A stretch of 64,000 nt of DNA. Origin: Coprovicinus avistercoris (lineage in GTDB: Bacteria > Actinomycetota > Coriobacteriia > Coriobacteriales > Atopobiaceae). The notes below the pieces were generated by a model that worked only from the letters and a program-made list of their open reading frames with translations, did not search any database and was not told the origin of the DNA. Where the stretch lies: positions 1 to 64,000 of the forward strand of contig DVMQ01000017.1 of NCBI GenBank assembly GCA_018714895.1, in the 5' to 3' direction. The position numbers and the translations under genes are program-made. The first letter of the stretch is position 1, and each line of letters starts with the position of its first letter. This document shows positions 56,162 through 64,000 of this stretch, in pieces.

Positions 56162-56668
56162 ATGCAATTTAGAGGGAATGTTTTCCGCTACGGGCGAGAC
56201 ATTGATACCGACGTTATTATCCCTGCGCGTTATCTGAACACGTCAGATCCTGCGGAGCTTGCAAAGCACTGCTTTGAGGATCTTGATACCACCTTCATCA
56301 GTCGTGTGCATCCAGGTGATATCGTTGTTGCAGAAGAGAACTTTGGGTGCGGCTCTTCGCGTGAACATGCACCTGTGGCCATTAAGGCGGCGGGTGTTTC
56401 CTGCGTTATTGCTAAGAGCTTTGCGCGTATCTTCTATCGCAACTCAATCAATATGGGTCTGCCCATTCTTGAGTGCCCCGAGGCAGTAGAGGCTATCTCA
56501 GAAGGTGACGTTGTATCTGTGGATGCAGATACGGGAACTATTACCGACGAAACCACTGGGGCAACATTTCATGCGCAACCCTTCCCACCCTTCATCCAAG
56601 AGATTATCAACGATGGTGGCCTTGTTGCGCGTACGAAGCGTGTGATGGCTGAGAAGGCTGGTGAGTAA
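56162..56668 (+). CDS. leuD: 3-isopropylmalate dehydratase, small subunit
   Basis: Partner of LeuC, holding the substrate-binding loop. The 168-residue product has RGNVFRYGRDIDTDVIIPARYL and ENFGCGSSREHAP. ATG 56162 is nine bases after AAGGAG; ATG 56156 is three bases after it and is the alternative. It is followed by leuB after three bases. Confidence 0.95.
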   Translation: MQFRGNVFRYGRDIDTDVIIPARYLNTSDPAELAKHCFEDLDTTFISRVHPGDIVVAEENFGCGSSREHAPVAIKAAGVSCVIAKSFARIFYRNSINMGLPILECPEAVEAISEGDVVSVDADTGTITDETTGATFHAQPFPPFIQEIINDGGLVARTKRVMAEKAGE

Positions 56669-56671
56669 TAC

Positions 56672-57787
56672 ATGGCATTCGCTACGTATCAGATTTGCAC
56701 ACTGCCCGGAGATGGCATTGGTCCTGAGATTATTGCCGAGGGAAAAAAAGTTCTGCACGCTGTTGGAGAGCGTTTTGATACATCCTTTTCGTGCACTGAT
56801 GCTCTTATCGGCGGTGCTGCCATAGATGCCTGTGGCAACCCGCTGCCCGACGAGACATTGTCGTGTGCACATGCTTCTGATGCAGTGCTGTTGGCTTCAG
56901 TGGGTGGTCCAAAGTGGGATTCCACCGATCCTGCAGCACCTCGCCCAGAGCAGGGATTGTTGAGAATCCGAAAAGAACTTGGTCTTTATACCAACCTTCG
57001 ACCAGTCCAGATTTTCTCAGCACTTGCCGGTGCATCTACGCTTCGCCCTGAGGTTATTGAAGGCGTGAACGTTATGATTGTCCGCGAACTTACCGGCGGT
57101 TTGTACTTTGGTCGCCGTGAGCGCTTTTATGATGAACCAGGTGCTGGTGTGAATGGTGCGCCAGGACAGCGTGCCTATGACACCCTGGAATATCGTGAGT
57201 TTGAAGTTGAGCGTATTGCACGTCAGGCATTTGAGGCAGCACGTCGCCGCCGCGGTAAGGTTTCCAGTGTTGATAAGGCTAATGTGCTGGAAACAAGCCG
57301 TATGTGGCGTGAAATTGTCCACCGTATTCACGACGAAGACTATGCCGATATTGAGCTTGAAGACGTGTTGGTAGACAATGCAGCCATGCAGCTTATCAAT
57401 CGTCCTGCCACCTTTGATGTGGTGGTAACCGAGAACATGTTTGGCGACATTCTCTCCGATGAAGCTGCTCAAATTACGGGATCCTTGGGCATGCTTGCAA
57501 GTGCAAGTCTGGGCGATGATACGGCGCTTTACGAACCGAGCCATGGCTCTGCACCGGATATTGCAGGACAGGGTATTGCCAATCCGCTCGCTCAAATTCT
57601 CTCGGTTGAGATGATGCTTCGCTATAGCTTTGATATGGCTGAGGCTGCCGATAGTATTCGTCGTGCCGTTACGCGTGTTCTTGATGAGGGTTGGCGTACA
57701 CGCGATATTGCTGATGAAGCAACTCCAGCAGATCATATTCTGGGTTGCTCGGCTATGGGCGATGCTGTTGTAGCAGCGCTCGATTAA
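56672..57787 (+). CDS. leuB: 3-isopropylmalate dehydrogenase
   Basis: It oxidises and decarboxylates 3-isopropylmalate with NAD+. The 371-residue product has LPGDGIGPEI at the start, the RELTGGLYFG loop, the conserved Lys-Asn/Ala motif SVDKANVLETS, NMFGDILSDEA and the C-terminal EPSHGSAPDIAGQ. Leucine synthesis is completed outside this window by a transaminase. It ends the leu operon. Confidence 0.97.
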   Translation: MAFATYQICTLPGDGIGPEIIAEGKKVLHAVGERFDTSFSCTDALIGGAAIDACGNPLPDETLSCAHASDAVLLASVGGPKWDSTDPAAPRPEQGLLRIRKELGLYTNLRPVQIFSALAGASTLRPEVIEGVNVMIVRELTGGLYFGRRERFYDEPGAGVNGAPGQRAYDTLEYREFEVERIARQAFEAARRRRGKVSSVDKANVLETSRMWREIVHRIHDEDYADIELEDVLVDNAAMQLINRPATFDVVVTENMFGDILSDEAAQITGSLGMLASASLGDDTALYEPSHGSAPDIAGQGIANPLAQILSVEMMLRYSFDMAEAADSIRRAVTRVLDEGWRTRDIADEATPADHILGCSAMGDAVVAALD

Positions 57788-57826
57788 CGCTGCGTGCGGA
57801 CTCAGTGAGAAGTGCGGGAGGCATCT

Positions 57827-58750
57827 ATGCTTCTCAAACAAATGTGCTACTTCTGTGCGGTGGTGGATGCCGGTGGTTTTACACGTGCTGCCGACGAGAT
57901 CTATGTTTCTCAATCTGCCATCTCGCAACAGGTGGGAGCTCTTGAAAAAGAGCTTGGCGTTCAACTTCTCAATAGAAAAGGACGCTCGTTTACGCTTACT
58001 GCAGCGGGTGAACATTTTTACCGCAGGGCATCAAGAATCCTTGACGAGGTAGATGCCCTGCAAAGGGAAACGATTGATCTTGCACATGGCGAGACGAGCG
58101 TCTTGCGTTTTGGTTATCTCAATAGATATGACGGATGGGAAGTTGCTGGCGCAGTTGCCGCGTTCGTGCGGAGACATCCACATATGACCGTGGAAAGCTT
58201 TGCAGGAAGTCACGATACCTTGCGTGAGCTCCTCACATCTGGTCAGGTCGATCTTACTTTTTCTGACAGGCGACGGACGCTTCATGCGGAAGCGGTTAAT
58301 TTACCCCTATTTGTGGGGTATGACTATATTGAAGTTTCTGAAGCAAGTCCTCTTGCACGGCATGAGACGGTAACTGTTGCTGATTTGAATGGTCAGACAG
58401 GCATTCTTATTGCCGCTCCAGATCAAGAGGATGTTGAGCGTACTTTTTTCCAAGATACGATGGGTTTTCATTGTGATGTGGTGTTTGCACGCACCATCGA
58501 AGAGGCTCGTATGATGGTCGCTGGCGGCAGAAATTTTCTGCCTATTGAGACACGCAGTCAGGAGAAGCGTTCGGGCTTTATCATTCGACGCATCCCTTTG
58601 AATGATGTAAATGGCGATCAGCTTCGCCATGAGTATTATGCATTTTGGTTGCGCGAGCGCACCAATCCTTATATCGAGGAATTTGGCACCATTTTGCAGG
58701 AGCTCTTCTCACAATCTAACAGTCCGGCGAGCTCTGACCACACAGATTAG
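57827..58750 (+). CDS. LysR-family transcriptional regulator
   Basis: A 307-residue regulator: N-terminal winged helix (FTRAADEIYVSQSAISQQVGAL), then a periplasmic-binding-like effector domain. ATG 57827 with CGGGAGG five bases before it was preferred over GTG 57812. It is on the same strand as leuB, 39 bases downstream. Its target is unknown; the cupin gene after it is a candidate. Confidence 0.93.
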   Translation: MLLKQMCYFCAVVDAGGFTRAADEIYVSQSAISQQVGALEKELGVQLLNRKGRSFTLTAAGEHFYRRASRILDEVDALQRETIDLAHGETSVLRFGYLNRYDGWEVAGAVAAFVRRHPHMTVESFAGSHDTLRELLTSGQVDLTFSDRRRTLHAEAVNLPLFVGYDYIEVSEASPLARHETVTVADLNGQTGILIAAPDQEDVERTFFQDTMGFHCDVVFARTIEEARMMVAGGRNFLPIETRSQEKRSGFIIRRIPLNDVNGDQLRHEYYAFWLRERTNPYIEEFGTILQELFSQSNSPASSDHTD

Positions 58751-58858
58751 TTTTACTTATTAAAACCAGCAAAAATGGAATTGCTGATAAGAAAATAAGA
58801 TAATACGCTGCTTTTAGAGAAGGCCGTTGAAGCTCATCTCGAAGTGCATGCACTCAAA

Positions 58859-58886
58859 GGCCTCACATAGTAGGCCTCACATAGTA
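58859..58886. repeat. Perfect tandem duplication of 14 bases
   Basis: GGCCTCACATAGTA occurs twice in a row (58859-58872, 58873-58886) in the gap between the LysR and cupin genes. It is probably slippage or a pair of binding sites. Confidence 0.6.
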
Positions 58887-58962
58887 GGTATATGCACATA
58901 AGTCGGCGAGCACACCGCAGGCATGCATCAGAGATCTTTTCCGAAAAAGAAGGGAAGCAGCG

Positions 58963-59385
58963 ATGACAAACGATACCGTCGCAACCGAAGAAGGTTTGAG
59001 CAAGCTTTTTCCAAAGGGCGATCCCAATGATGCCTATGCTCAGTTCTTTATTGGTCAGAGCTATCTTGCACCGCTCGGTGATTCTCAGCTTGGTGCGAGC
59101 AATGTAACCTTTGAGTCGGGGTGTCGTAATAACTGGCATATTCACCACAAAGGTGGCCAAGTTCTTATTTGTGTTGCCGGCCGTGGTTGGTATCAGGAAT
59201 GGGGAAAGGATCCTCAAGAGCTTCATCCGGGCGATGTTGTGAGTATTCAGCCGGAGGTGAAGCATTGGCATGGTGCTGCTGCAGACTCTTGGTTCCAACA
59301 TATTGCATTGGCGGTACCTGCTGAGGGCGCAAGTGCAGAATGGCTTGAGCCGGTAGATGATGAAACCTATAGCAAACTTGCTTAG
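58963..59385 (+). CDS. Cupin-domain protein
   Basis: A 140-residue single-domain cupin. The two cupin motifs are visible: NNWHIHHKGGQVLICVAGRGWYQ and HPGDVVSIQPEVKHWHGAA, with His residues that would bind a metal. Many such proteins sit beside carboxymuconolactone decarboxylase or aldo-keto reductase genes; none is here. The function is unknown. AAGAAGGGAAG precedes the ATG and a terminator follows. Confidence 0.88.
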   Translation: MTNDTVATEEGLSKLFPKGDPNDAYAQFFIGQSYLAPLGDSQLGASNVTFESGCRNNWHIHHKGGQVLICVAGRGWYQEWGKDPQELHPGDVVSIQPEVKHWHGAAADSWFQHIALAVPAEGASAEWLEPVDDETYSKLA

Positions 59386-59411
59386 TTTCAATTGCTTGCT
59401 GAGCAGTCAAT

Positions 59412-59446
59412 GAGCGTGATGAGCAGAAGCTTGTCACGCTCTTTTG
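59412..59446 (+). terminator. Terminator after the cupin gene
   Basis: A perfect 8-bp stem (59412-59419 with 59434-59441) followed by four T. Confidence 0.8.
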
Positions 59447-59583
59447 TCATGCCCTTGCTCTAGCTTCTTGCTCTGCGTTACAGTAAGCCCGCGGTCCCCT
59501 CGATCGCATACATAATTGAGTTTGGGTACGTAAGGTTGCGCTCGGTATGAGGGCTTTCTTTCGTTCCTCGAGAGGAGAAGTTC

Positions 59584-60783
59584 ATGGGCAACTCACCCCT
59601 GTCGAGAGGACGCTTTGGCGTCCATGGCGGGCAATATGTTCCCGAAGGTCTTATGCAGGCTCTTGCAGAGCTTAAAGATGCATACGAAAAGGCTCAAGCA
59701 GATCCGGCTTTTACTGCAGAGCTTGCTCATCTATTTGATACGTATGCAAATCGTCCTTCTCTGCTTTACTATGCGCGCAACATGACGGCAGATCTGGGGG
59801 GCGCAAAGATCTATCTCAAGCGAGAGGATCTGAATCATACAGGTGCACATAAGGTCAACAACGTACTGGGCCAAGCTTTGCTTGCAAAGCGCATGGGAAA
59901 GACGCGCCTTATTGCAGAGACAGGTGCTGGTCAGCATGGTGTTGCCACTGCTACCGCCGCTGCTCTTTTTGGAATGAAATGCCGCATTTATATGGGCGTT
60001 AAAGACATGGAGCGTCAAGCCCTTAATGTTTATCGTATGCGCTTGCTGGGCGCTGAAGTTACGGGCGTTTCCAGTGGAACAGGTACGTTAAAAGATGCTG
60101 TTTCGGAAGCTTTTCGTGCCTGGGCTGAGTCATTGGACGATACACACTACTGCATTGGTTCAGTCATGGGTCCTCATCCATTCCCAACGATGGTGAGGGA
60201 TTTCCAAGCGGTTATTTCGGCGGAATCTCGTGAGCAAATACTTGCTGCAGAAGGACGTCTGCCGGATGCGGTACTTGCCTGTGTTGGTGGCGGCTCAAAT
60301 GCCATTGGAAGCTTTTATCACTTTATTGAAGACGATGTTGTACGTCTTATTGGATGTGAAGCTGCTGGTCGCGGTATAGATACGTGGGAAACGGCTGCTA
60401 CTATTTCAACGGGCCATGTAGGTATTTTCCACGGTATGAAAAGCTATTTCTGCCAGGATGATCAGGGTCAAATTGCTCCTGTTTATTCCATTTCTGCTGG
60501 CTTGGATTATCCAGGAGTTGGTCCTGAGCATGCTTGGCTGTATGACACCGGACGTGCAGAGTATGTTGCAGTAACCGATGATGAGGCCGTGGATGCCTTT
60601 GAGTATCTCAGCCGTACGGAAGGTATTATTCCTGCCATTGAGAGCTCTCATGCGGTTGCGTATGCGATGAAACTAGCGCCAACAATGAGTTCTGATCAGA
60701 TTATTCTCGTTACACTTTCTGGACGTGGTGATAAGGACGTGGCGGCTATTGCTCGCTACAGGGGGGAGGACCTCCATGAGTAG
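59584..60783 (+). CDS. trpB: Tryptophan synthase beta chain
   Basis: It condenses indole with serine to tryptophan. The 399-residue product has the PLP-lysine motif NHTGAHKVNNVLGQ, ETGAGQHGVA and the glycine loop CVGGGSNAIG. The sequence is the standard TrpB1 type that works with TrpA. AGAGGAG precedes the ATG. Its end overlaps trpA by eight bases. No other trp genes lie in the window. Confidence 0.97.
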   Translation: MGNSPLSRGRFGVHGGQYVPEGLMQALAELKDAYEKAQADPAFTAELAHLFDTYANRPSLLYYARNMTADLGGAKIYLKREDLNHTGAHKVNNVLGQALLAKRMGKTRLIAETGAGQHGVATATAAALFGMKCRIYMGVKDMERQALNVYRMRLLGAEVTGVSSGTGTLKDAVSEAFRAWAESLDDTHYCIGSVMGPHPFPTMVRDFQAVISAESREQILAAEGRLPDAVLACVGGGSNAIGSFYHFIEDDVVRLIGCEAAGRGIDTWETAATISTGHVGIFHGMKSYFCQDDQGQIAPVYSISAGLDYPGVGPEHAWLYDTGRAEYVAVTDDEAVDAFEYLSRTEGIIPAIESSHAVAYAMKLAPTMSSDQIILVTLSGRGDKDVAAIARYRGEDLHE

Positions 60784-61543
60784 GCTGAGCTCTTCTTTTA
60801 TGAACTCTCATAAGCTTTTGGTACCGTTCATTACCTGTGGGGATCCCAATGCGGATACAACGGTGGCAGTTGCTGTAGCGGCTGCACAGGCCGGTGCTGA
60901 TGCTGTTGTTCTAGGCATTCCATTTTCTGATCCAACAGTGGAAGGGCCTGTCGTACGCGCTTCTAGCGTGCGTGCATTGGAACAGGGAGCTACTACTGCA
61001 GGCGCTCTTGCTATTGTGGATCGCATTCGCCAACAATGCGATATTCCCCTGATATTGGGCAGCTATGCCAACGTCGTACTTTCCTATGGTATTGAACAAT
61101 TCGCTCAAGATGCTGCTGCAGCTGGGGCGGATGGTGTTGTATTGCAGGATGTTCCATTTGAAGAGCGCGACGAGTTTGCTCCGATTCTAGAAAATGCTGG
61201 AATTGAGCTTATCCGACAGGTTTCTCCTGCTGCTCTAAGTCGTATTCCAATGGTGGTTTCGAATGCGAGTGGGTTTATCTGGTGTGCAGCTGAGTTGGGT
61301 GGAGCACCCGATAACGAGGCGCTTGAAGCAGCGATTACCATGACTCGTAGTGAAAGCAGTCTGCCCATCGTTGTTGAAGCAGGTGTATCTACTTCTGCTG
61401 AGGTTGCTGAAATTGTTCAGATGGCCGATGGTGTTGTGGTTCCCGCTGCCGTAGATGCTTTGCTCACCGAATATGGTGATCATGCAGCAGAGCCTGTTGC
61501 ATCACTCATTGCTGAACTAGCTCAGACAGCGCATGAAATTTGA
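60776..61543 (+). CDS. trpA: Tryptophan synthase alpha chain
   Basis: It cleaves indole-3-glycerol phosphate to indole. The 255-residue TIM barrel has FITCGDPNADTT and GIPFSDPTVEGPVVRASS, but the family usually shows a Glu shortly before Asp60 (LGxPFSDPxADGP): here the loop reads LGIPFSDPTVEGP, so a Val-Glu replaces the common Ala-Asp. Glu49 is also not obvious (DAVVLGIP rather than D..ELG.P). The protein may be less active or divergent. ATG 60776 follows GGGGGAGGA inside trpB. Confidence 0.9.
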   Translation: MSRLSSSFMNSHKLLVPFITCGDPNADTTVAVAVAAAQAGADAVVLGIPFSDPTVEGPVVRASSVRALEQGATTAGALAIVDRIRQQCDIPLILGSYANVVLSYGIEQFAQDAAAAGADGVVLQDVPFEERDEFAPILENAGIELIRQVSPAALSRIPMVVSNASGFIWCAAELGGAPDNEALEAAITMTRSESSLPIVVEAGVSTSAEVAEIVQMADGVVVPAAVDALLTEYGDHAAEPVASLIAELAQTAHEI

Positions 61544-61598
61544 TCCGTCAGTGAATCTCAAAATAAAGCGATTCGTAAGCTGGATCTGAGGAGCAACT

Positions 61599-62171
61599 AT
61601 GGGTGAGATGGAGAGTCTGGTCTGCAAAGCGAGAAGTATTCGCCGTTTTGATGCCAGTAAGCCTGTGGATAAAGAAATGCTGCTTACACTGGTTAATCTG
61701 GCACACCTAGCTCCAAATGGCAACAATGCTCAAGTTTTGCGCTATCACGTCACGACTGATGTGCATGAATGTGGTCGTATCTTTGAGAAGCTTGGATGGG
61801 CTGCTCGTCTCAAAGATTGGAAAGGTCCTGAAGAAGCAGAACGTCCGACCGGCTACATAGTGATTCTTGCGCCTTCACCCATTGCTCCCATACGTCTTAT
61901 TGATGCGGGAATTGCAGCTCAAACAATGCAATTAGGCGCATGTGAACTTGGATTAGGCTCGTGCATGCTGAAGAGTTTTCCCGCTTCGATTATGGAAGAT
62001 CTTGTCTTGCAGGATGATGGTCTTGAAGCCATTCTTGTAATGGCTTTTGGCTATCCTGACGAAGAGATAATTCTGGAACAGTCCAGCTCACCTACTGATG
62101 TTGCTTATTGGCGAGATGAGCAGGATATCCACCATGTACCTAAACTTCCTCTTGCGGATGTGCTGGTATAA
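61599..62171 (+). CDS. Nitroreductase-family flavoprotein
   Basis: A 190-residue FMN-type nitroreductase fold: ARSIRRFDASKPVD and LAHLAPNGNNAQVLRY bind the flavin, and LGACELGLGSCMLKSF is the later motif. Physiological substrates cannot be inferred. TGAGGAG precedes the ATG. Its end overlaps the convergent DeoR gene by 32 bases. Confidence 0.88.
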   Translation: MGEMESLVCKARSIRRFDASKPVDKEMLLTLVNLAHLAPNGNNAQVLRYHVTTDVHECGRIFEKLGWAARLKDWKGPEEAERPTGYIVILAPSPIAPIRLIDAGIAAQTMQLGACELGLGSCMLKSFPASIMEDLVLQDDGLEAILVMAFGYPDEEIILEQSSSPTDVAYWRDEQDIHHVPKLPLADVLV

Positions 62172-62976
62172 AGTCTGCAGAAATGAGCGTAGGACGGAAT
62201 TCGCACTCAGATATGGTTTCAATAGCTTCTGAAACTATCTGAGTGCCAGATCCACTATTCATGATCACGTATTGAAAATCTGAGAGATTTGCAAAACAGT
62301 ACGTACCGCGATTATTTGCTTTACTTGAATCCAGCAATGCAATCGAAGTGGAAGCAGATTTCATAAGGGCAGATTTTAATTCAGCCATTTGAGGGAATTC
62401 CGTCATAAAGCCACGCGATGCCACAAAAGAGCCTGGACAAATTACAGCTATATCTGCGTGAATGTGTGCAAGACCGCTGAGCGCAAGCGGACCATACACA
62501 TAGCGATGTCCTTTTCGAAGTGTTCCTCCCAACATAACAACATCAACCCGAGGCAGTGTTTCATCAATAACATTTGCAATAGTTATATCGGGAGTAACAA
62601 TAGTTAATGAGGTAAAAGCTCCTAGCGTACGAACAAATTCCAGTGCTGTTGTTCCAGAATCAAGAAGTACAGTGTCACCATCATGAATATAGTTAGTTGC
62701 TGTCTTAGCAATGAGGCGCTTAGCTTCAACATTAATATTTACTCGGCGATCCTGAGTTGAAACGACAAGGCGCTTTTTGAGTGAAACAGCTCCGCCATGA
62801 GTTCGTCTTAATTTGCCAGCATCGGCAAGGGCGTCAAGATCAGATCGAGCAGTAACAACCGACACGCCAAACGTTTTTGCAATGTCAGACACTTGAATAG
62901 ATGCATTGCGTTCAAGCATATCGAGTATTGCTGCACGGCGTTCATCCGAGAAAAAATGGCGATCAGAACCGGTCAT
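62140..62976 (-). CDS. DeoR-family sugar-phosphate regulator
   Basis: A 278-residue regulator: N-terminal helix-turn-helix (DERRAAILDMLERNASIQVSDIAKTFGVSVVTARSDL) and the C-terminal sugar-phosphate domain (DGDTVLLDSGTTALEF). ATG 62976 has GGAG six bases before it; ATG 62988 lacks a site. It is divergent from the aldolase gene and probably controls it in response to a sugar phosphate. Confidence 0.92.
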   Translation of the reverse strand: MTGSDRHFFSDERRAAILDMLERNASIQVSDIAKTFGVSVVTARSDLDALADAGKLRRTHGGAVSLKKRLVVSTQDRRVNINVEAKRLIAKTATNYIHDGDTVLLDSGTTALEFVRTLGAFTSLTIVTPDITIANVIDETLPRVDVVMLGGTLRKGHRYVYGPLALSGLAHIHADIAVICPGSFVASRGFMTEFPQMAELKSALMKSASTSIALLDSSKANNRGTYCFANLSDFQYVIMNSGSGTQIVSEAIETISECEFRPTLISADFIPAHPQEEV

Positions 62977-63041
62977 TTGAAGCTCCATGTGAAGATTTTG
63001 TTTTCTTTTATTTTCTTTTTAAGAAAGCAAAATGTAAATGT

Positions 63042-63059
63042 TTTTGTTTCAAAACAAAA
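63042..63059. promoter_or_regulatory. Candidate DeoR operator
   Basis: An 8-bp perfect inverted repeat with a two-base centre (TTTTGTTT-CA-AAACAAAA). It resembles the A+T-rich TTTC/GAAA-type sites of DeoR-family sugar regulators and lies just upstream of the deoR start on the minus strand. Confidence 0.5.
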
Positions 63060-63087
63060 TAAAAATAATTTTGAGAAACGAAGAAAT

Positions 63088-63127
63088 TAGAGATGGACAG
63101 ATTCAACCTGTCCATTTCTAGATTTTT
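63088..63127 (+). terminator. Isolated terminator-like hairpin
   Basis: A 13-bp stem with one G-T pair (63088-63100 with 63108-63120), a 7-base loop and GATTTTTATT after it. No plus-strand gene ends here, so it may be an attenuator in the aldolase leader or the end of a small RNA. Confidence 0.5.
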
Positions 63128-63319
63128 ATTCCGACATAGGAGCCGATAGTAGGCTAGATACTTTCTTTTTCTTTCCAAATAGGGGCACTTTTGTATCCCC
63201 AAGAAGAAGTTGAGAGAAACTTTTTAAATTCATTGTCTTTAGAGTGTGGTCAGACGACCTGCCTGAAGTTTTTTTAGCTTCTCTTGCGAGATTGATACAT
63301 CAAGATGAGGTGAGCTGGA

Positions 63320-64000
63320 ATGCCGTTAGTTACCACTGATGAGATGCTCCAAAAAGCATATGAGGGTTCTTATGCTGTGGGTGCATTTAATGTAGAGAAT
63401 CTTGAGTTTGTTCAAGCTGTCATAAAAGCAGCGGAAATGGCAAACTCTCCGGTAATAATTCAGGCTACACCTCGTACGCTGCAATCAGTTGGACTTGACT
63501 ATCTACATGCAATTGTTTCTGTTGCAGCTAGCAAGTCGCATGTTCCCGTTGCTCTTCATCTCGACCATGGTGATAGTTTCAAATTGTGCATGCAGGCGGT
63601 TCGTGCTGGATTTTCATCTGTCATGATTGATGGATCACGTCTTCCTCTTAGTGAAAACATTTCTCTTACTAAAGAAGTTTGCACCGCTGTTCAAGCTGCT
63701 GGCGTTCCTGTTGAGGCTGAGCTAGGGCGCGTAGGCGGGAAAGCAACAGATACTGCCTCAGAAGAAATAAATCCTTATACCGATACAAACGAGGCATATG
63801 AGTTTGTTTTGCAAACAAAGTGCTCGTCATTAGCCATTGGAGTAGGTACAGCCCATGGCGTCTATGTTGAAGAACCCCATATTGCTCAAGACATCGTCTG
63901 TTCTGTAAGAGAGGCCGTTGATATCCCACTCGTTTTACACGGTGCTTCAGGAGTGCCAAGCAGTCAAATTAAAAAAGCTATCAAAAATGGAATATGCAAA
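63320..64000 (+). CDS. Class II fructose/tagatose-bisphosphate aldolase, 3' end cut by the window
   Basis: The frame is open from ATG 63320 to the window edge (227 codons), so its C-terminus lies outside. The product has the class II motifs SYAVGAFNVEN, VALHLDHG with the catalytic Asp and zinc His, EAELGRVGG, GTAHGVY and LHGASGVP with two more zinc His. The family cleaves fructose- or tagatose-1,6-bisphosphate; the divergent DeoR regulator suggests inducible sugar use rather than central glycolysis. GAGGTGAGC precedes the ATG. Confidence 0.93.
   Translation, partial: MPLVTTDEMLQKAYEGSYAVGAFNVENLEFVQAVIKAAEMANSPVIIQATPRTLQSVGLDYLHAIVSVAASKSHVPVALHLDHGDSFKLCMQAVRAGFSSVMIDGSRLPLSENISLTKEVCTAVQAAGVPVEAELGRVGGKATDTASEEINPYTDTNEAYEFVLQTKCSSLAIGVGTAHGVYVEEPHIAQDIVCSVREAVDIPLVLHGASGVPSSQIKKAIKNGICK

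Larger units (their letters stand above)
62977..63319. other. Divergent regulatory region between deoR and the aldolase gene
   Basis: These 343 bases contain an A+T-rich operator-like palindrome (63042-63059), further TTTTGTTTT half-sites near 62996-63004, and an isolated hairpin (63088-63120). No gene was seen. Confidence 0.6.

Overview
The window (64 kb, roughly 48-50% G+C by eye) is bacterial chromosome. Its first 36 kb is the large ribosomal-protein and RNA-polymerase super-cluster; the rest is metabolic genes. The order tuf-rpmG-tRNA(Trp)-secE-nusG-rplKAJL-rpoBC-rpsLG-fusA-rpsJ, a zinc-ribbon S14, a zinc-lid adenylate kinase, many GTG/TTG starts and the moderate G+C suggest a Coriobacteriia actinobacterium of the Atopobium/Lancefieldella/Olsenella group. 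This is an inference from gene content and protein style, not from a search.

Layout. 1-17.1 kb: truncated tuf, rpmG, tRNA-Trp, secE, nusG, rplK, rplA, an L10-type leader, rplJ, rplL, rpoB, rpoC, rpsL, rpsG, fusA, rpsJ. 17.2-18.4 kb: a MalY/PatB-type C-S lyase gene that separates rpsJ from the rest of the S10 operon. 18.8-34.5 kb: rplC through rplX, a terminator, then rplE through secY, a terminator, adk-map, infA-rpmJ-rpsM-rpsK-rpsD-rpoA-rplQ. 34.6-37.0 kb: ECF transporter energizing module, with the two ATPases fused in one chain, plus ecfT. 37.1-43.9 kb: a divergent seven-gene catabolic cluster (TIM-barrel protein, two PfkB-type kinases, APC permease, GntR/UTRA regulator, BtpA/SgcQ-like protein, AllA-like cupin). 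It sits between ecfT and truA, which are adjacent in many related genomes. 43.9-51.5 kb: truA, a metal-exporter-like membrane protein, a degenerate LCP-like protein, a glycosyltransferase, a GNAT protein, an aminotransferase, an antitoxin-like fragment and a HAD phosphatase. 51.5-57.8 kb: leucine operon leuA-leuC-xylB-leuD-leuB preceded by a leucine-rich leader peptide, with a xylulokinase gene embedded in it. 57.8-64 kb: LysR regulator, cupin, trpB-trpA, nitroreductase, and a DeoR regulator divergent from a truncated class II aldolase gene.

The two most notable observations are as follows. (1) The beta' subunit (RpoC) ends in a domain that resembles the C-terminal domain of RNA polymerase alpha and keeps several of the DNA-contacting positions of that domain. 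(2) The 37-44 kb cluster has the parts list of a fructosamine-type (frl-like) uptake and breakdown pathway but with unusual enzymes; its substrate cannot be assigned from sequence alone. The leuA leader also shows a clear attenuation layout with rare CTA leucine codons.
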